From an uncultured Clostridia bacterium (GTDB taxonomy: Bacteria; Bacillota; Clostridia; Saccharofermentanales; Saccharofermentanaceae), in contig CAJOLL010000002.1 in assembly GCA_905235455.1 (NCBI GenBank), forward strand, positions 1 to 64,000: a DNA stretch of 64,000 nt. Reading direction: 5' to 3'. A program made the translations under genes and the position numbers. Positions 33,390 to 43,496 of this stretch are shown piece after piece. How positions within the stretch are numbered: the stretch's first letter is position 1; every line of letters starts with the position of its first letter. The notes under the pieces were generated by a model. That model ran no database searches and was not told where the DNA came from. It saw only the letters and a list, made by a program, of their open reading frames with translations.

Positions 33390-35129
33390 TTATTCAGTTA
33401 TTTTCCAAGAGGCGGCTTCTTGGCGATCAAGAATGAACTGCTTATAGATGCCTGCTTTCTTCAATAACTCCTCATGTGTTCCATGCTGGACGATCCCTCC
33501 ATCGTCGATGACAAAGATCTGATCTGCATGACGAACAGTCTTAAGACGGTGCGCGATCATAATGATCGTCTTTTCCCTTGTCAGCTCCTCAATGGCCGAA
33601 GTAAGTTCCGCTTCATTTTCGGGATCTACGTTCGCCGTCGCTTCATCGAGAATGATGATCGGTGAATCCTTTAAGATCGCACGTGCGATACTGATCCTCT
33701 GCTTCTCACCTCCGGAAAGACTGGCGCCACCTTCTCCAATTACAGTATCGTATCCATCGGAAAGTTCTCTTATGAAATCATCGCAGCGTGCTTTTCGGGC
33801 GGCGGCTATGACCTCGTCCATACTTGCATCCGGCTTACCGAAACGGATGTTATTGGCGACCGTATCTTCGAAAAGATACACTCTCTGAAATACGAAACTG
33901 AAGTTCTTCATTAAAGAGTCGAAACTGTAGTCCTTCACATCTCTTCCGCCTAACTTGACCACACCTTCATCCACATCCCAGAATCGGGCAAGAAGATTGC
34001 AAAGAGTCGTTTTTCCGCCACCGGAAGGTCCGACGAAAGCAGTGGTCGTTTTCTCCGGTATCCGAAGTGAAACATCGCTGATGATCTTCTTTTTGTCATA
34101 CGAAAAACCAATATGTTCGACTGAAATCGTGTGGTCCTTCGGAGTGATTTCTTCCCCGTCAATATCCATCGGGGGCATATCCATGATCTCTTTTGCTTTC
34201 GTAACGGCAATGTTGATATTCCGCATCAGTGCGGAAAACACGCCCATGATCTCGAGGCTTTCATACACCATGAACGAAGAGATCATCATCATGATGCAGT
34301 AAAGAAGGGACATACTTCCATCAAAAAAGAACTTCAGGGATGCAAGGCACATAAGAACACCTGTAAGTTTTGTCGTTAACCCCTGAAGGAACACATGGGG
34401 CATGACGCAGAACTCCAGTTTGGTATCTGTCTTCACTTTTCCTGCGATGGCTTTTTCGAGTTTTCTTGCTGTCTTATCCGTAAGGTTATAATTCTTTACT
34501 TCTGCGATTCCCTGAACATATTCGATGACCGCGGTAACGATCGCTTCATCTGCTGCATGCTTCAACGGCGCTACGGTTTTCGTGCTTTTCTGCATAAATG
34601 TATTCCACAGGACGAATATCACAACACCTGCAAGAAGGATCAGACCGATCCTCCAGTCGAAAGCAAATACAAATACGGCGATTACAGTAGTAGTAAGGAT
34701 TCCCTGCGATACGACCATGACGATACGTGTCGCAATATCCGAGAGGCTCTCCATTACATTTGTCGTTACATTTGTAATTGAACCCAGGCTGTTATGATTA
34801 AAGAACCCCATCGGCAGATAGCGGAGATGTTCAGCGATCTCTATACGCTTATGTGCACAGGAATGGTATCCTGCTTCTGTCTGAAGCATAGTGATCTTTA
34901 ATCCGATCAGAATCTGACCGATCACGGATACCATCATGATGCCTAAGGAAAGGAGTATCCTCCGATTCGTCATATCATCATCGATCACACCCTGTGCAAA
35001 AACTGCAATTGCAGAAATGCGGAGTGCTGCAAAAAACGCTTTGACCACGCTAAGTACAATGGCCAGATAAAGTTTCTTTCTATCTTCGTCATTACAGAAA
35101 TCGAAGAAATTTTTTAAAGTCGAAATCAT
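33390..35129 (-). CDS. ABC transporter, fused domains (pair 2, YbtQ/IrtB-like half)
   Basis: 579 residues from the ATG at 35129, which lies just past the upstream stop and behind GGGAGGTGG. Exporter-fold membrane domain, then Walker A GPSGGGKTT, LSGGE and IILDEATANVDPENE. Heterodimer partner of the next gene. Metallophore import is inferred from the partner's motif and the shared GTTAGC site; drug or peptide export is the alternative. Confidence 0.82.
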   Translation of the reverse strand: MISTLKNFFDFCNDEDRKKLYLAIVLSVVKAFFAALRISAIAVFAQGVIDDDMTNRRILLSLGIMMVSVIGQILIGLKITMLQTEAGYHSCAHKRIEIAEHLRYLPMGFFNHNSLGSITNVTTNVMESLSDIATRIVMVVSQGILTTTVIAVFVFAFDWRIGLILLAGVVIFVLWNTFMQKSTKTVAPLKHAADEAIVTAVIEYVQGIAEVKNYNLTDKTARKLEKAIAGKVKTDTKLEFCVMPHVFLQGLTTKLTGVLMCLASLKFFFDGSMSLLYCIMMMISSFMVYESLEIMGVFSALMRNINIAVTKAKEIMDMPPMDIDGEEITPKDHTISVEHIGFSYDKKKIISDVSLRIPEKTTTAFVGPSGGGKTTLCNLLARFWDVDEGVVKLGGRDVKDYSFDSLMKNFSFVFQRVYLFEDTVANNIRFGKPDASMDEVIAAARKARCDDFIRELSDGYDTVIGEGGASLSGGEKQRISIARAILKDSPIIILDEATANVDPENEAELTSAIEELTREKTIIMIAHRLKTVRHADQIFVIDDGGIVQHGTHEELLKKAGIYKQFILDRQEAASWKITE

Positions 35130-35130
35130 C

Positions 35131-36888
35131 TTATTCCACCTCCCTTGAAAGCACGTGGGCATCCCACATCTTACGATACAGTTCGCTTTCTTTAAGAAGT
35201 TCTTCCTGCTTACCGCTTGCTTCGATGCTGCCCTGGTTCACAAGGATGATATTATCCGCAGTCGCAATCGTAGAAAGCCGGTGCGCGATAACGATCAGCG
35301 TTTTCCCACGGACCAGTTTTGCTACACTTTTCTGAACCAGTGCCTCATTCTCCGGATCGGTGTATGCCGTTGCTTCATCAAGGATCACGACCGGAGCGTC
35401 CTTCAGCATCGCACGCGCAATGGATATTCTCTGGCGCTCTCCTCCCGAAAGGTGAGATCCGGCACCGCCGCAAATTGTCTGATATCCGTCTTCAAGACGC
35501 ATAATGAAATCATGGCATCCGCTTCTTTTCGCGGCATCAATAACCTGTTCATCCGTTGCCCCCGGATGGCCCATTCTGATATTTTCCATGACTGTCTCAT
35601 CGAAAAGATAATTGTCCTGGGATACATAGGCAATGTTATGGTTGTACTCATCCAGCGGGATCTTACGGATGTCCACACCTCCGAGAAGGATCGCGCCTTC
35701 GTCCACATCCCAGAAGGAAGCGATGAGCTTTGCGATCGTTGATTTTCCGGACCCGGAAGGCCCGACCAGAGCATTGACTGAACCCTCTTTAATTGTCAGG
35801 TTCACACCGTGAAGCACTTCCTCCTTTTCATAGGCAAAATGTACATCTCTTAATTCAATGTCAAAGCCTTCGGGCAGTTCAGATACGGTATCGGGACGTT
35901 CCAGTTCCGGCTTCACGATAATGGATGTCGCTTCCCCGATAATCACCTGACACTTCTTCAGGTCATCCAGATAATTCGCAATAGTCAGGAACGGAGATAC
36001 CAGTCCAAGCGCAAGTATAATCAGCAAAAAAGCATCACTTCCGCTGACCCGGCCACGGCTGTAAAACCATCCGGCAAAAGGTACCAGAGAAAGAAGCTGT
36101 GCCGGAAGCATAGACAGTGCCACATTCTGGTACACGTTACAGCTTCGCATCCACTCGATAAAGCAGTCCGCGCCTTCTTTTGCCGCCGTGACAAATTTCG
36201 AATAGGATGTTCTTGCTTTACCGAAAGCTTTTATCACCTCGATACCGTTGATATACTCAACAGCAGTATCATTCAGTGCTTTTGTCTTATCGATGGTATT
36301 CTGGAAACGCTCTCCAGCGCCGATCAGCTCGAAACTGAAGAACAAAGCACCGATCGGAAGCGAAATGAGAGAAAGAAGCGCCAGTTTCCAGTCGATCGTC
36401 AGCATATAGATGAAAACAACGATCGGGATCAGAAGATTGGATGTCACTTCCGGAAGAATATGTGCCATGGTCGTTTCGATGGAATCTACGCGCTCGATGA
36501 TGATGTTTTTATATGTTCCTGATGATTCAGCAAGAACATCTCCGAGCGGCATCTTCGCCATATGCTTCGTGATCCGTCTTCGGATATTTCCGAGAACTTC
36601 GAATGTCGCCCGATGGGAGAGTGCCGTCGAAACCGTGTGCATCAGGCGGTTCAGTACCCAGCTGATCGCAACGAAGATAAGCTGACGATAACAGAATGCT
36701 TTATCCGCATTTCCGGAAAGCAGCTCAGTGACGATTCTTCCGATAAAAACGTAAGGCAGAAAACCAAATGCGACGCTGAAAATAGCAAGTATCACGCTTG
36801 CGATGTAATAGCTTTTCTTCGACCCCGCAAACTCTGCGACCCAGCTAACAGTAGAACGGGGCTTAGTGTGAGATGTGTTTTTTTTCAT
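35131..36888 (-). CDS. ABC transporter, fused domains (pair 2, YbtP/IrtA-like half)
   Basis: 585 residues. The exporter-fold domain is followed by Walker A GPSGSGKST, LSGGE and VILDEATAYTDPENE, the AYTDPENE variant close to that of YbtP/IrtA-type proteins. The ATG follows GGGAGG. The operon order is this gene, its partner, then the LolD-FtsX pair, perhaps one functional unit. Upstream are a GTTAGC-box within a promoter, a terminator hairpin and TetR-type operators. Confidence 0.85.
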   Translation of the reverse strand: MKKNTSHTKPRSTVSWVAEFAGSKKSYYIASVILAIFSVAFGFLPYVFIGRIVTELLSGNADKAFCYRQLIFVAISWVLNRLMHTVSTALSHRATFEVLGNIRRRITKHMAKMPLGDVLAESSGTYKNIIIERVDSIETTMAHILPEVTSNLLIPIVVFIYMLTIDWKLALLSLISLPIGALFFSFELIGAGERFQNTIDKTKALNDTAVEYINGIEVIKAFGKARTSYSKFVTAAKEGADCFIEWMRSCNVYQNVALSMLPAQLLSLVPFAGWFYSRGRVSGSDAFLLIILALGLVSPFLTIANYLDDLKKCQVIIGEATSIIVKPELERPDTVSELPEGFDIELRDVHFAYEKEEVLHGVNLTIKEGSVNALVGPSGSGKSTIAKLIASFWDVDEGAILLGGVDIRKIPLDEYNHNIAYVSQDNYLFDETVMENIRMGHPGATDEQVIDAAKRSGCHDFIMRLEDGYQTICGGAGSHLSGGERQRISIARAMLKDAPVVILDEATAYTDPENEALVQKSVAKLVRGKTLIVIAHRLSTIATADNIILVNQGSIEASGKQEELLKESELYRKMWDAHVLSREVE

Positions 36889-36974
36889 CCTTGAAACCTC
36901 CCTTGATCTTTCATATTCTTTGGACGATGGATTATCCTAAGAATCCTGCAGCATAAACTGTTCGCATTTCATTA

Positions 36975-37000
36975 GTTAGCACTAGCTAACCTTTTGTCAA
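36975..37000 (-). promoter_or_regulatory. Promoter and perfect GTTAGC-box of ABC pair 2
   Basis: TTGACA (37000-36995) is followed within the spacer and -10 region by GTTAGC-ACTA-GCTAAC (36975-36990), so the site would block this promoter. Possible -10 sequences (TAACTA or ACTAAT) overlap the box edge. Confidence 0.7.
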
Positions 37001-37003
37001 AAG

Positions 37004-37024
37004 AAAAGCGACTTTGTCGCTTTT
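37004..37024. terminator. Hairpin between the two promoter regions of ABC pair 2
   Basis: AAAAGCGAC-TTT-GTCGCTTTT, with T-rich sequence on each side in the direction of transcription. It lies between the TetR-operator region and the GTTAGC promoter, so it may act as an attenuator for the upstream promoter or insulate the downstream one. Confidence 0.6.
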
Positions 37025-37043
37025 CTCTTTTTGTAGAAACAAT

Positions 37044-37096
37044 TTTAGCGAACAGTGTTTGCTAACCGTCAGTTAGAGTACACCGTTCGCTAACTT
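37044..37096. promoter_or_regulatory. Candidate TetR operator pair (module 2, ABC side)
   Basis: Two adjacent imperfect palindromes, TTAGCGAACAGTGTTTGCTA and GTTAGAGTACACCGTTCGCT plus AAC, share TAGCGAAC half-sites. The outer half-sites mirror those upstream of tetR at 37811-37861. Confidence 0.6.
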
Positions 37097-37115
37097 TTGT
37101 CAACAACTTCCGAAA

Positions 37116-37152
37116 AAAAAGAGCGGTCTCATCTTATCTGAAACCGCTCTTT
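37116..37152 (-). terminator. Terminator of tetR (module 2)
   Basis: On the minus strand AAAGAGCGGTTTC pairs with GAGACCGCTCTTT around a short loop and is followed by T-rich sequence; it lies 20-55 bases past the tetR stop. Confidence 0.85.
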
Positions 37153-37171
37153 CGCCGATACTGACTTAGTC

Positions 37172-37786
37172 TTATATGCCCAGAACTTCTCTCCATCCCG
37201 GGTAGAAGAACTTCTCGAGAGTCTTTGCATAGTGCATTGCCTGCTCTCTTGTAAAATCATGTTCTACCGCAGCGACTATCGCATTAATATTCATCGTGAC
37301 CAGAAGATGGAACTCTTCCTCAGGAATATCATTAATATGAAAACCATTCTTTCTGGCTTCTTCAACAAACTCCCGGGTTTTCTGCTCTTCCATAACGGCA
37401 CAATCATGAACAAAGTCAGCATATTTTGTTCCCTGTGATGCGCAAATAACAAGTTTAAACACATCCAGATGCGAATAGATATAATCCAGCATGACCGTCG
37501 TGGAAGATCCATCCTCCCACAGCGTCTCTGTTTTCGGATCAGAAAGGGCATCGTTTTCCTGTCTTGTCAAATCATCATACAACGACCTCATCTCATCCAG
37601 AACCGGATCAACGATTGCCGAGAACATCGCTTCCTTGCTTTCAAAATGTTTATATAGGCCGGAAGCACTCATTCCGGATGCAGCCGCGATACGCCTCATG
37701 GAAGCATCTGCAAATCCATATGTGCGGAATTCGTCATATGCAGCCTGAAGAATCTGTTCATGATGGGTTTTCTTATCTCGGACCAA
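37172..37786 (-). CDS. TetR family regulator (ABC module 2)
   Basis: 204 residues, probably starting at a TTG (AAAGGAAAAC upstream). Helix-turn-helix MRRIAAASGMSASGLYKHF near residue 26, followed by a helical ligand domain. Close in plan to the TetR of module 1. Flanked on both sides by operators with TAGCGAAC half-sites, so it likely controls itself and the ABC operon. Ligand unknown. Confidence 0.88.
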   Translation of the reverse strand: MVRDKKTHHEQILQAAYDEFRTYGFADASMRRIAAASGMSASGLYKHFESKEAMFSAIVDPVLDEMRSLYDDLTRQENDALSDPKTETLWEDGSSTTVMLDYIYSHLDVFKLVICASQGTKYADFVHDCAVMEEQKTREFVEEARKNGFHINDIPEEEFHLLVTMNINAIVAAVEHDFTREQAMHYAKTLEKFFYPGWREVLGI

Positions 37787-37810
37787 TTCAGTTTTCCTTT
37801 CCTATTATGC

Positions 37811-37863
37811 AAATAGCGAACGGCGTTTACCAACTTTAGTCAGCGTAACCCGTTCGCTATTTT
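37811..37863. promoter_or_regulatory. Candidate TetR operator (module 2, tetR side)
   Basis: A perfect 12-bp inverted repeat, AAATAGCGAACG and CGTTCGCTATTT, separated by 28 bases that contain two weaker inner half-sites. It lies just upstream of the tetR start. Confidence 0.65.
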
Positions 37864-37914
37864 TTGTCAATACTACACTACAATACGAACATTATAGGAG
37901 GTGGGAACGTATTC

Positions 37915-39246
37915 TTAGTTTTCAGTACCGGACAAGATTATATTGTTAAGAATTCCTTCGAGACATTCCTGCTTTCCGGATACCGGATCCTTCGGAGCAC
38001 GAAGTTCGAGTGCACGGTCAGACAACATCTGAAGAGTTGCTTCGCCGTTTCGAATCTTCTTTCCGAGATCACTGTCAAAGGAGGCATAACGCTCTTCCAC
38101 GTTTTTCTCAAGACGTCCATCCTCAATGATCTCTGCTGTCTTCAGAAGACCGAATGCAAAGGAATCCATTCCAAGGATAAACGCATGGAACATATCCTCA
38201 TAGGTATTACTCGGTCTTCTGTTTTTGGAGTCAAAATTAATACCGACAGGAAGTCCTCCGTTCTTAACGATCTCATACATGGCAAGAGTCGTGTCATAGA
38301 CATTGCTCGGGAAACAGTCGGTATCCCAGCCCAGCATAATATCGCCCTGGTTGGCATCGATGGATCCGAGCATATCATTGATCCGTGAGATGCGGAGTTC
38401 ATGCTGGAATGTATGACCGGCAAGTGTGGCATGGTTCGCCTCGATATTCATCTTGAAATCTTTATCCAGACCATATTCTTTCAGGAATCCGATTGCTGTC
38501 GCAGCATCAAAATCATACTGATGTTTCATAGGCTCCTTCGGCTTCGGTTCAATCAGGAATGTGCCGTTAAATCCGATGCTTCTTCCGTAATCGCGTGCCA
38601 TCTTCATGAGGCTGGCAATATTCTCCTGTTCGAATTTCACCTTTGTATTCAGAAGTGTCTCATACCCTTCTCTTCCGCCCCAGAAAACATACCCTTTACC
38701 ACCGAGCTTGACAGTAATATCAAGTGCTTTTTTTACCTGAGCTGCTGCAAAACAATACACATCCACATCATTGGTGCTGCCGGCGCCGTTCATGAAGCGC
38801 GGGTTGCTGAACATATTGGCTGTGCCCCAAAGACAGGTAATATCTGTTCCCTTTGTCTTCTCAAGGATATAATCTGAAATCTCGTCCAGTCTGCGGTTCG
38901 TTTCATTGATATCATCCGCTTCCGGAACCAGATCCACATCATGGAAGCAGTAGTACTTGATGCCCAGTTTCTTCATAAATTCGATACCGGCATCAACCTT
39001 TGCCTTGGCGTGTTCCATCGTTCCTTCTTTTTCTGCTCCGAAACGCTTGTCGATCGTTCCTCTTCCGAACATATCCACACCGTTGGCGCCCAGATTATGC
39101 CACCAGGCCATGGCGAAAGGAAGCTGATCCTTCATTTTCTTTCCAAGAACTACTCTTTCCGGATCATAATACTTAAAAGAAAGAGGATTCTTACTTTTAC
39201 TTCCTTCGAACTTGATCTCCGGTATATTCTGAAAAATCTCACTCAT
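37915..39246 (-). CDS. xylA: Xylose isomerase
   Basis: Interconverts D-xylose and D-xylulose (and glucose/fructose), needing Mg, Mn or Co. 443 residues, class II size; metal and substrate motifs include FHDVDLVPEAD (near 102), WGGREGYETL (near 190), EPKPKEPMKHQYDFD and LGWDTDCFPSN. ATG behind AAGGAGG. It starts 22 bases after enolase, with no other xylose gene nearby, so it belongs to an eno-xylA operon controlled from the eno promoter. Confidence 0.95.
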   Translation of the reverse strand: MSEIFQNIPEIKFEGSKSKNPLSFKYYDPERVVLGKKMKDQLPFAMAWWHNLGANGVDMFGRGTIDKRFGAEKEGTMEHAKAKVDAGIEFMKKLGIKYYCFHDVDLVPEADDINETNRRLDEISDYILEKTKGTDITCLWGTANMFSNPRFMNGAGSTNDVDVYCFAAAQVKKALDITVKLGGKGYVFWGGREGYETLLNTKVKFEQENIASLMKMARDYGRSIGFNGTFLIEPKPKEPMKHQYDFDAATAIGFLKEYGLDKDFKMNIEANHATLAGHTFQHELRISRINDMLGSIDANQGDIMLGWDTDCFPSNVYDTTLAMYEIVKNGGLPVGINFDSKNRRPSNTYEDMFHAFILGMDSFAFGLLKTAEIIEDGRLEKNVEERYASFDSDLGKKIRNGEATLQMLSDRALELRAPKDPVSGKQECLEGILNNIILSGTEN

Positions 39247-39267
39247 ATTCGCATCCTCCTTGAAATA

Positions 39268-40710
<1,443 letters not shown>

Positions 40711-40877
40711 CTATTTGTCACTGTCAACATCTTTCCCCTGTCTGCTCAGTATCTGATCAGCCGCGAATACTCTTTGGTGCTGTTGGATCGAAGGGTTTTC
40801 CCCATGAACTTTTTGCCGACGGTATCGTTAAGCTTCAGCGTGCCTTTCCCAAAGAAAACAAGCTGTGATTCATTTTA

Positions 40878-41870
40878 TCACATATGGATCGAGACACGTT
40901 CTCCCTTTCGGATCATATTTCGAAGGCTCATCAGTTCCTGATCTTTTTTCTCTGCAAGAAGCAGCACAGCCTCTTCCTGTTCATTCCGATAGAGAATCTT
41001 GTCGATCCGGCCATTTTTGATTACGATGCGTTTCGGTGCCATCAGAGAAAGAATCGGGTCATGCGTCGCGATCAGCACGATCTTATCATTTCCCGTCAGA
41101 AGCTCCATAGCCTTCCTTCGATCGATCCCTGCATTCTCGATTTCATCGATCAGCACGATCGGCGCCCGGGAAAGATACGCGCAATCGGCGATCATCAGAG
41201 CGCGTGACTGACCTCCGCTTAAGGCCGTCACAGCCGTATCTGGAGAAAAAGGCTCACCCGCCAGGGATACAGCTACATCATATACTTTCCGGACTTTTTC
41301 GGGGATCTCTTCTTTTCGCAGGAAACATTCAGCATGCATTCTGAGAAACTCTTCCACATTCATATCCAGAACGAAATTCATATTTTGTGAAAGCTGAGCG
41401 ATCGAACGTCTTCTTTCTCCTTTTTTCAGCCACTCATCCTTATTCTTTCCGTCAATCAGGACCGTTCTTAGTGTCGGTGTGTCCTCTTGTGCCTGCCACT
41501 CGATATCTTCCAGTAACCGGCTCTTTCCTGAGCCGGTCTCTCCGACAATGGCGATCATTTCTCCTTTTTGTATCGTAATCGGGACGAAACTTTCTTTTGT
41601 GCCATCCTTTCCTCTTCCGGGAATGATCGTGACAGATCCGACTTTCCGAACCTCCTCGGAGAGACATTCAGATGCATTCCGTAGATAAATCGAAAAATCT
41701 TCCTCCACCTCTTTACGGGACATTTTTCTCTGCTCGAAAAAAGCATCCGGAAGCTCCATCAGATTGTCTGAGAAACTCTTTTCCTTATTCCAGTCCACCT
41801 CAAAGTCGTCCAGATAGTAAGGCAGATACGGATACTTTTTTTCCAATTTCGAAAGCGGAATTGTCTGCAT
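40878..41870 (-). CDS. ABC-type ATPase of the nitrogenase-like operon
   Basis: 330 residues. The first ~105 residues are unrecognised. The ATPase core has Walker A GETGSGKSR (near 134), signature TALSGGQSRALMIADC (near 216) and Walker B PIVLIDEIENAG, with the H-loop ATHDP. It has no membrane partner of its own beyond the FecCD-type permease, which already has an ATPase, so it may not be a transport ATPase. It is the last gene of the operon, 16 bases after the GTPase. Possible roles are metal-site assembly or an ATP-driven step of cofactor insertion; unproven. Confidence 0.75.
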   Translation of the reverse strand: MQTIPLSKLEKKYPYLPYYLDDFEVDWNKEKSFSDNLMELPDAFFEQRKMSRKEVEEDFSIYLRNASECLSEEVRKVGSVTIIPGRGKDGTKESFVPITIQKGEMIAIVGETGSGKSRLLEDIEWQAQEDTPTLRTVLIDGKNKDEWLKKGERRRSIAQLSQNMNFVLDMNVEEFLRMHAECFLRKEEIPEKVRKVYDVAVSLAGEPFSPDTAVTALSGGQSRALMIADCAYLSRAPIVLIDEIENAGIDRRKAMELLTGNDKIVLIATHDPILSLMAPKRIVIKNGRIDKILYRNEQEEAVLLLAEKKDQELMSLRNMIRKGERVSIHM

Positions 41871-41886
41871 ACTTGTACCTTCTTCC

Positions 41887-42570
41887 TCAGATCCGGATGT
41901 GCTTCACATTTCCGATCTGATATTCTTTTCCTATTTTCGTCTCGCCCAGACAATAGGAGCAAAGTGCCATAGGCATGGGGAAACGCAGTGTCTCATCTTT
42001 GATTTCCCTTTCCATAGCCATATTCCGGATCGCCTTTGTAACTTCCGAAATGCCCTGTCCGGAAAGTCCGTTGACTGGGAAAATTAGGGCTTTGGGATTT
42101 GAAGTTTCTACTCTTCGCATGAATACTTCTCTTTCCGCCTGAGATACGATATCTCCCTTTGTAATTAGTACAATATCGGCCAGTTTTAATAGAGGTCCGA
42201 TCTTTCTTGGCGCACGGATCCCGCTTAACTGATCGATCACACAAACAGACAGTACATTCTTGATATAGGGAGAGCACCGGTTACAAAGACCGGCACTCTC
42301 CGTAAACAGATAGTCCATTTTTTCCTTTTTTCCCCAATCATATACTGTCTGAATATTCGTGATGTAGTAATGATCAGGACAGAGTTCAGAGGAAAGGCCC
42401 TTTGCAGACGGGATTCCTGCCTGCGTGTAGATTTTGTCATCTTCTGTTTGAAGACAGTCAAACTTACATGCCCCGACTTTTTTTCCATCTTTCATGAATT
42501 CTTTCAGGATCCGCGTCATAACAGTCGTTTTGCCTGTCGCGGGCGGACCTGCAAAGGTGACAAGTTTCAT
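41887..42570 (-). CDS. UreG/HypB-like P-loop GTPase, cysteine-rich
   Basis: 227 residues. P-loop GPPATGKT (8-15), G4-like TKGD (137-140) and the switch segment ESAGLCNRCSP (91-101), matching the position of the metal-binding loop in HypB/UreG-type SIMIBI GTPases, which load nickel into hydrogenase or urease. Further Cys pairs are C35/C39 and a C-terminal CSYC (about 204-207), so several metal sites are likely. Its ATG overlaps the upstream stop (ATGA). In this operon it is a good candidate to deliver a metal to a cofactor or substrate. It is not a hydrogenase or urease gene set: none of those are nearby. Confidence 0.82.
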   Translation of the reverse strand: MKLVTFAGPPATGKTTVMTRILKEFMKDGKKVGACKFDCLQTEDDKIYTQAGIPSAKGLSSELCPDHYYITNIQTVYDWGKKEKMDYLFTESAGLCNRCSPYIKNVLSVCVIDQLSGIRAPRKIGPLLKLADIVLITKGDIVSQAEREVFMRRVETSNPKALIFPVNGLSGQGISEVTKAIRNMAMEREIKDETLRFPMPMALCSYCLGETKIGKEYQIGNVKHIRI

Positions 42571-43496
42571 TTCGTCTCCTCCGTTATGATCCGCTTACAT
42601 CTTTGAATGATCTCAGGAAGAGAAGGATCATAGATATATTCCCATCCGACAAACCGGAGCCTTCCCGGAAGGGCATTATCGACTCCTGTAATGTTACTTG
42701 GGAAAAAGCCCTGCTCGCGGAAGATATTTCCTACTTCCTCCTGACAGAGGATGGACATGATCCTTTCCGCGTCCGGAGTGGCTCTGGACGTCACAACAAG
42801 GGGAAGGATTGGCGCTCCGTCGGAAAACCAGAGAAACTTCATTCCACTCTGTCGGGCTTTGATTTCTCCGAAGATCCATGGCATCAAATATATATATGGT
42901 TTTTCGCCTTCGATTGCACCCGGTTTGATCATCTGGGAAGGATGTACGATCGCCCGGATGTTCTTGCGAAGTCGTCTGATACCTTCATCTCCTGCTGCCT
43001 GATGAATATAGGTCAGAATAATACCGTCAAACATGTGCCCGTCATCCGGGAAAGCGATACTATTCTCATACTCCGAAGAAAGAAGGTCAGATAGGGATTC
43101 CGGCGCTCTTCTTCCTTTGGCCTGATTCATATCCACTACCATCACCAGAGGAATGCATGAGTAGATATCAAACATTCCCCTCGGATCGGTAAACGGCGCA
43201 AAATCCCGGTTGCCGAGGTACGCCTTTCCCTTTGCATGAAACCTTTTTTCCTTCATGACAGGATGATTGACGAGGCCCTCAATACCGGTCCCCATGAAAA
43301 CATCCGGATCACATACCCGGAAGATCTCATCAACCCAGGATACCCCAAACTCCGCTAACGCGATGTTGTACTCTTTCCTGTCAGAGATATGCTCATCCAG
43401 ATAATCCTGGAATGGAAGCTGTACCACACACGGAACACGTCCTACAAGCTTGGCTTCTTTGTTTTCAGCTGTGTAATGTAGTTCTTCGCTTTTCAC
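42567..43496 (-). CDS. Solute-binding-like protein without signal peptide
   Basis: 309 residues from a GTG at 43496 with GGAAGGAG 8 bases upstream. The fold pattern is that of type II periplasmic solute-binding proteins (IPLVMVVDMNQAKG, LSDLLSSEYENSIAFPDD, GAPILPLVVTS, PDAERIMSILCQEEVG), yet there is no signal peptide or lipobox, and it is embedded in a row of overlapping cytoplasmic genes. It overlaps the ABC ATPase gene by 32 bases. It may bind the substrate or cofactor inside the cell. The start choice matters: no upstream start adds a signal peptide. Confidence 0.72.
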   Translation of the reverse strand: MKSEELHYTAENKEAKLVGRVPCVVQLPFQDYLDEHISDRKEYNIALAEFGVSWVDEIFRVCDPDVFMGTGIEGLVNHPVMKEKRFHAKGKAYLGNRDFAPFTDPRGMFDIYSCIPLVMVVDMNQAKGRRAPESLSDLLSSEYENSIAFPDDGHMFDGIILTYIHQAAGDEGIRRLRKNIRAIVHPSQMIKPGAIEGEKPYIYLMPWIFGEIKARQSGMKFLWFSDGAPILPLVVTSRATPDAERIMSILCQEEVGNIFREQGFFPSNITGVDNALPGRLRFVGWEYIYDPSLPEIIQRCKRIITEETK

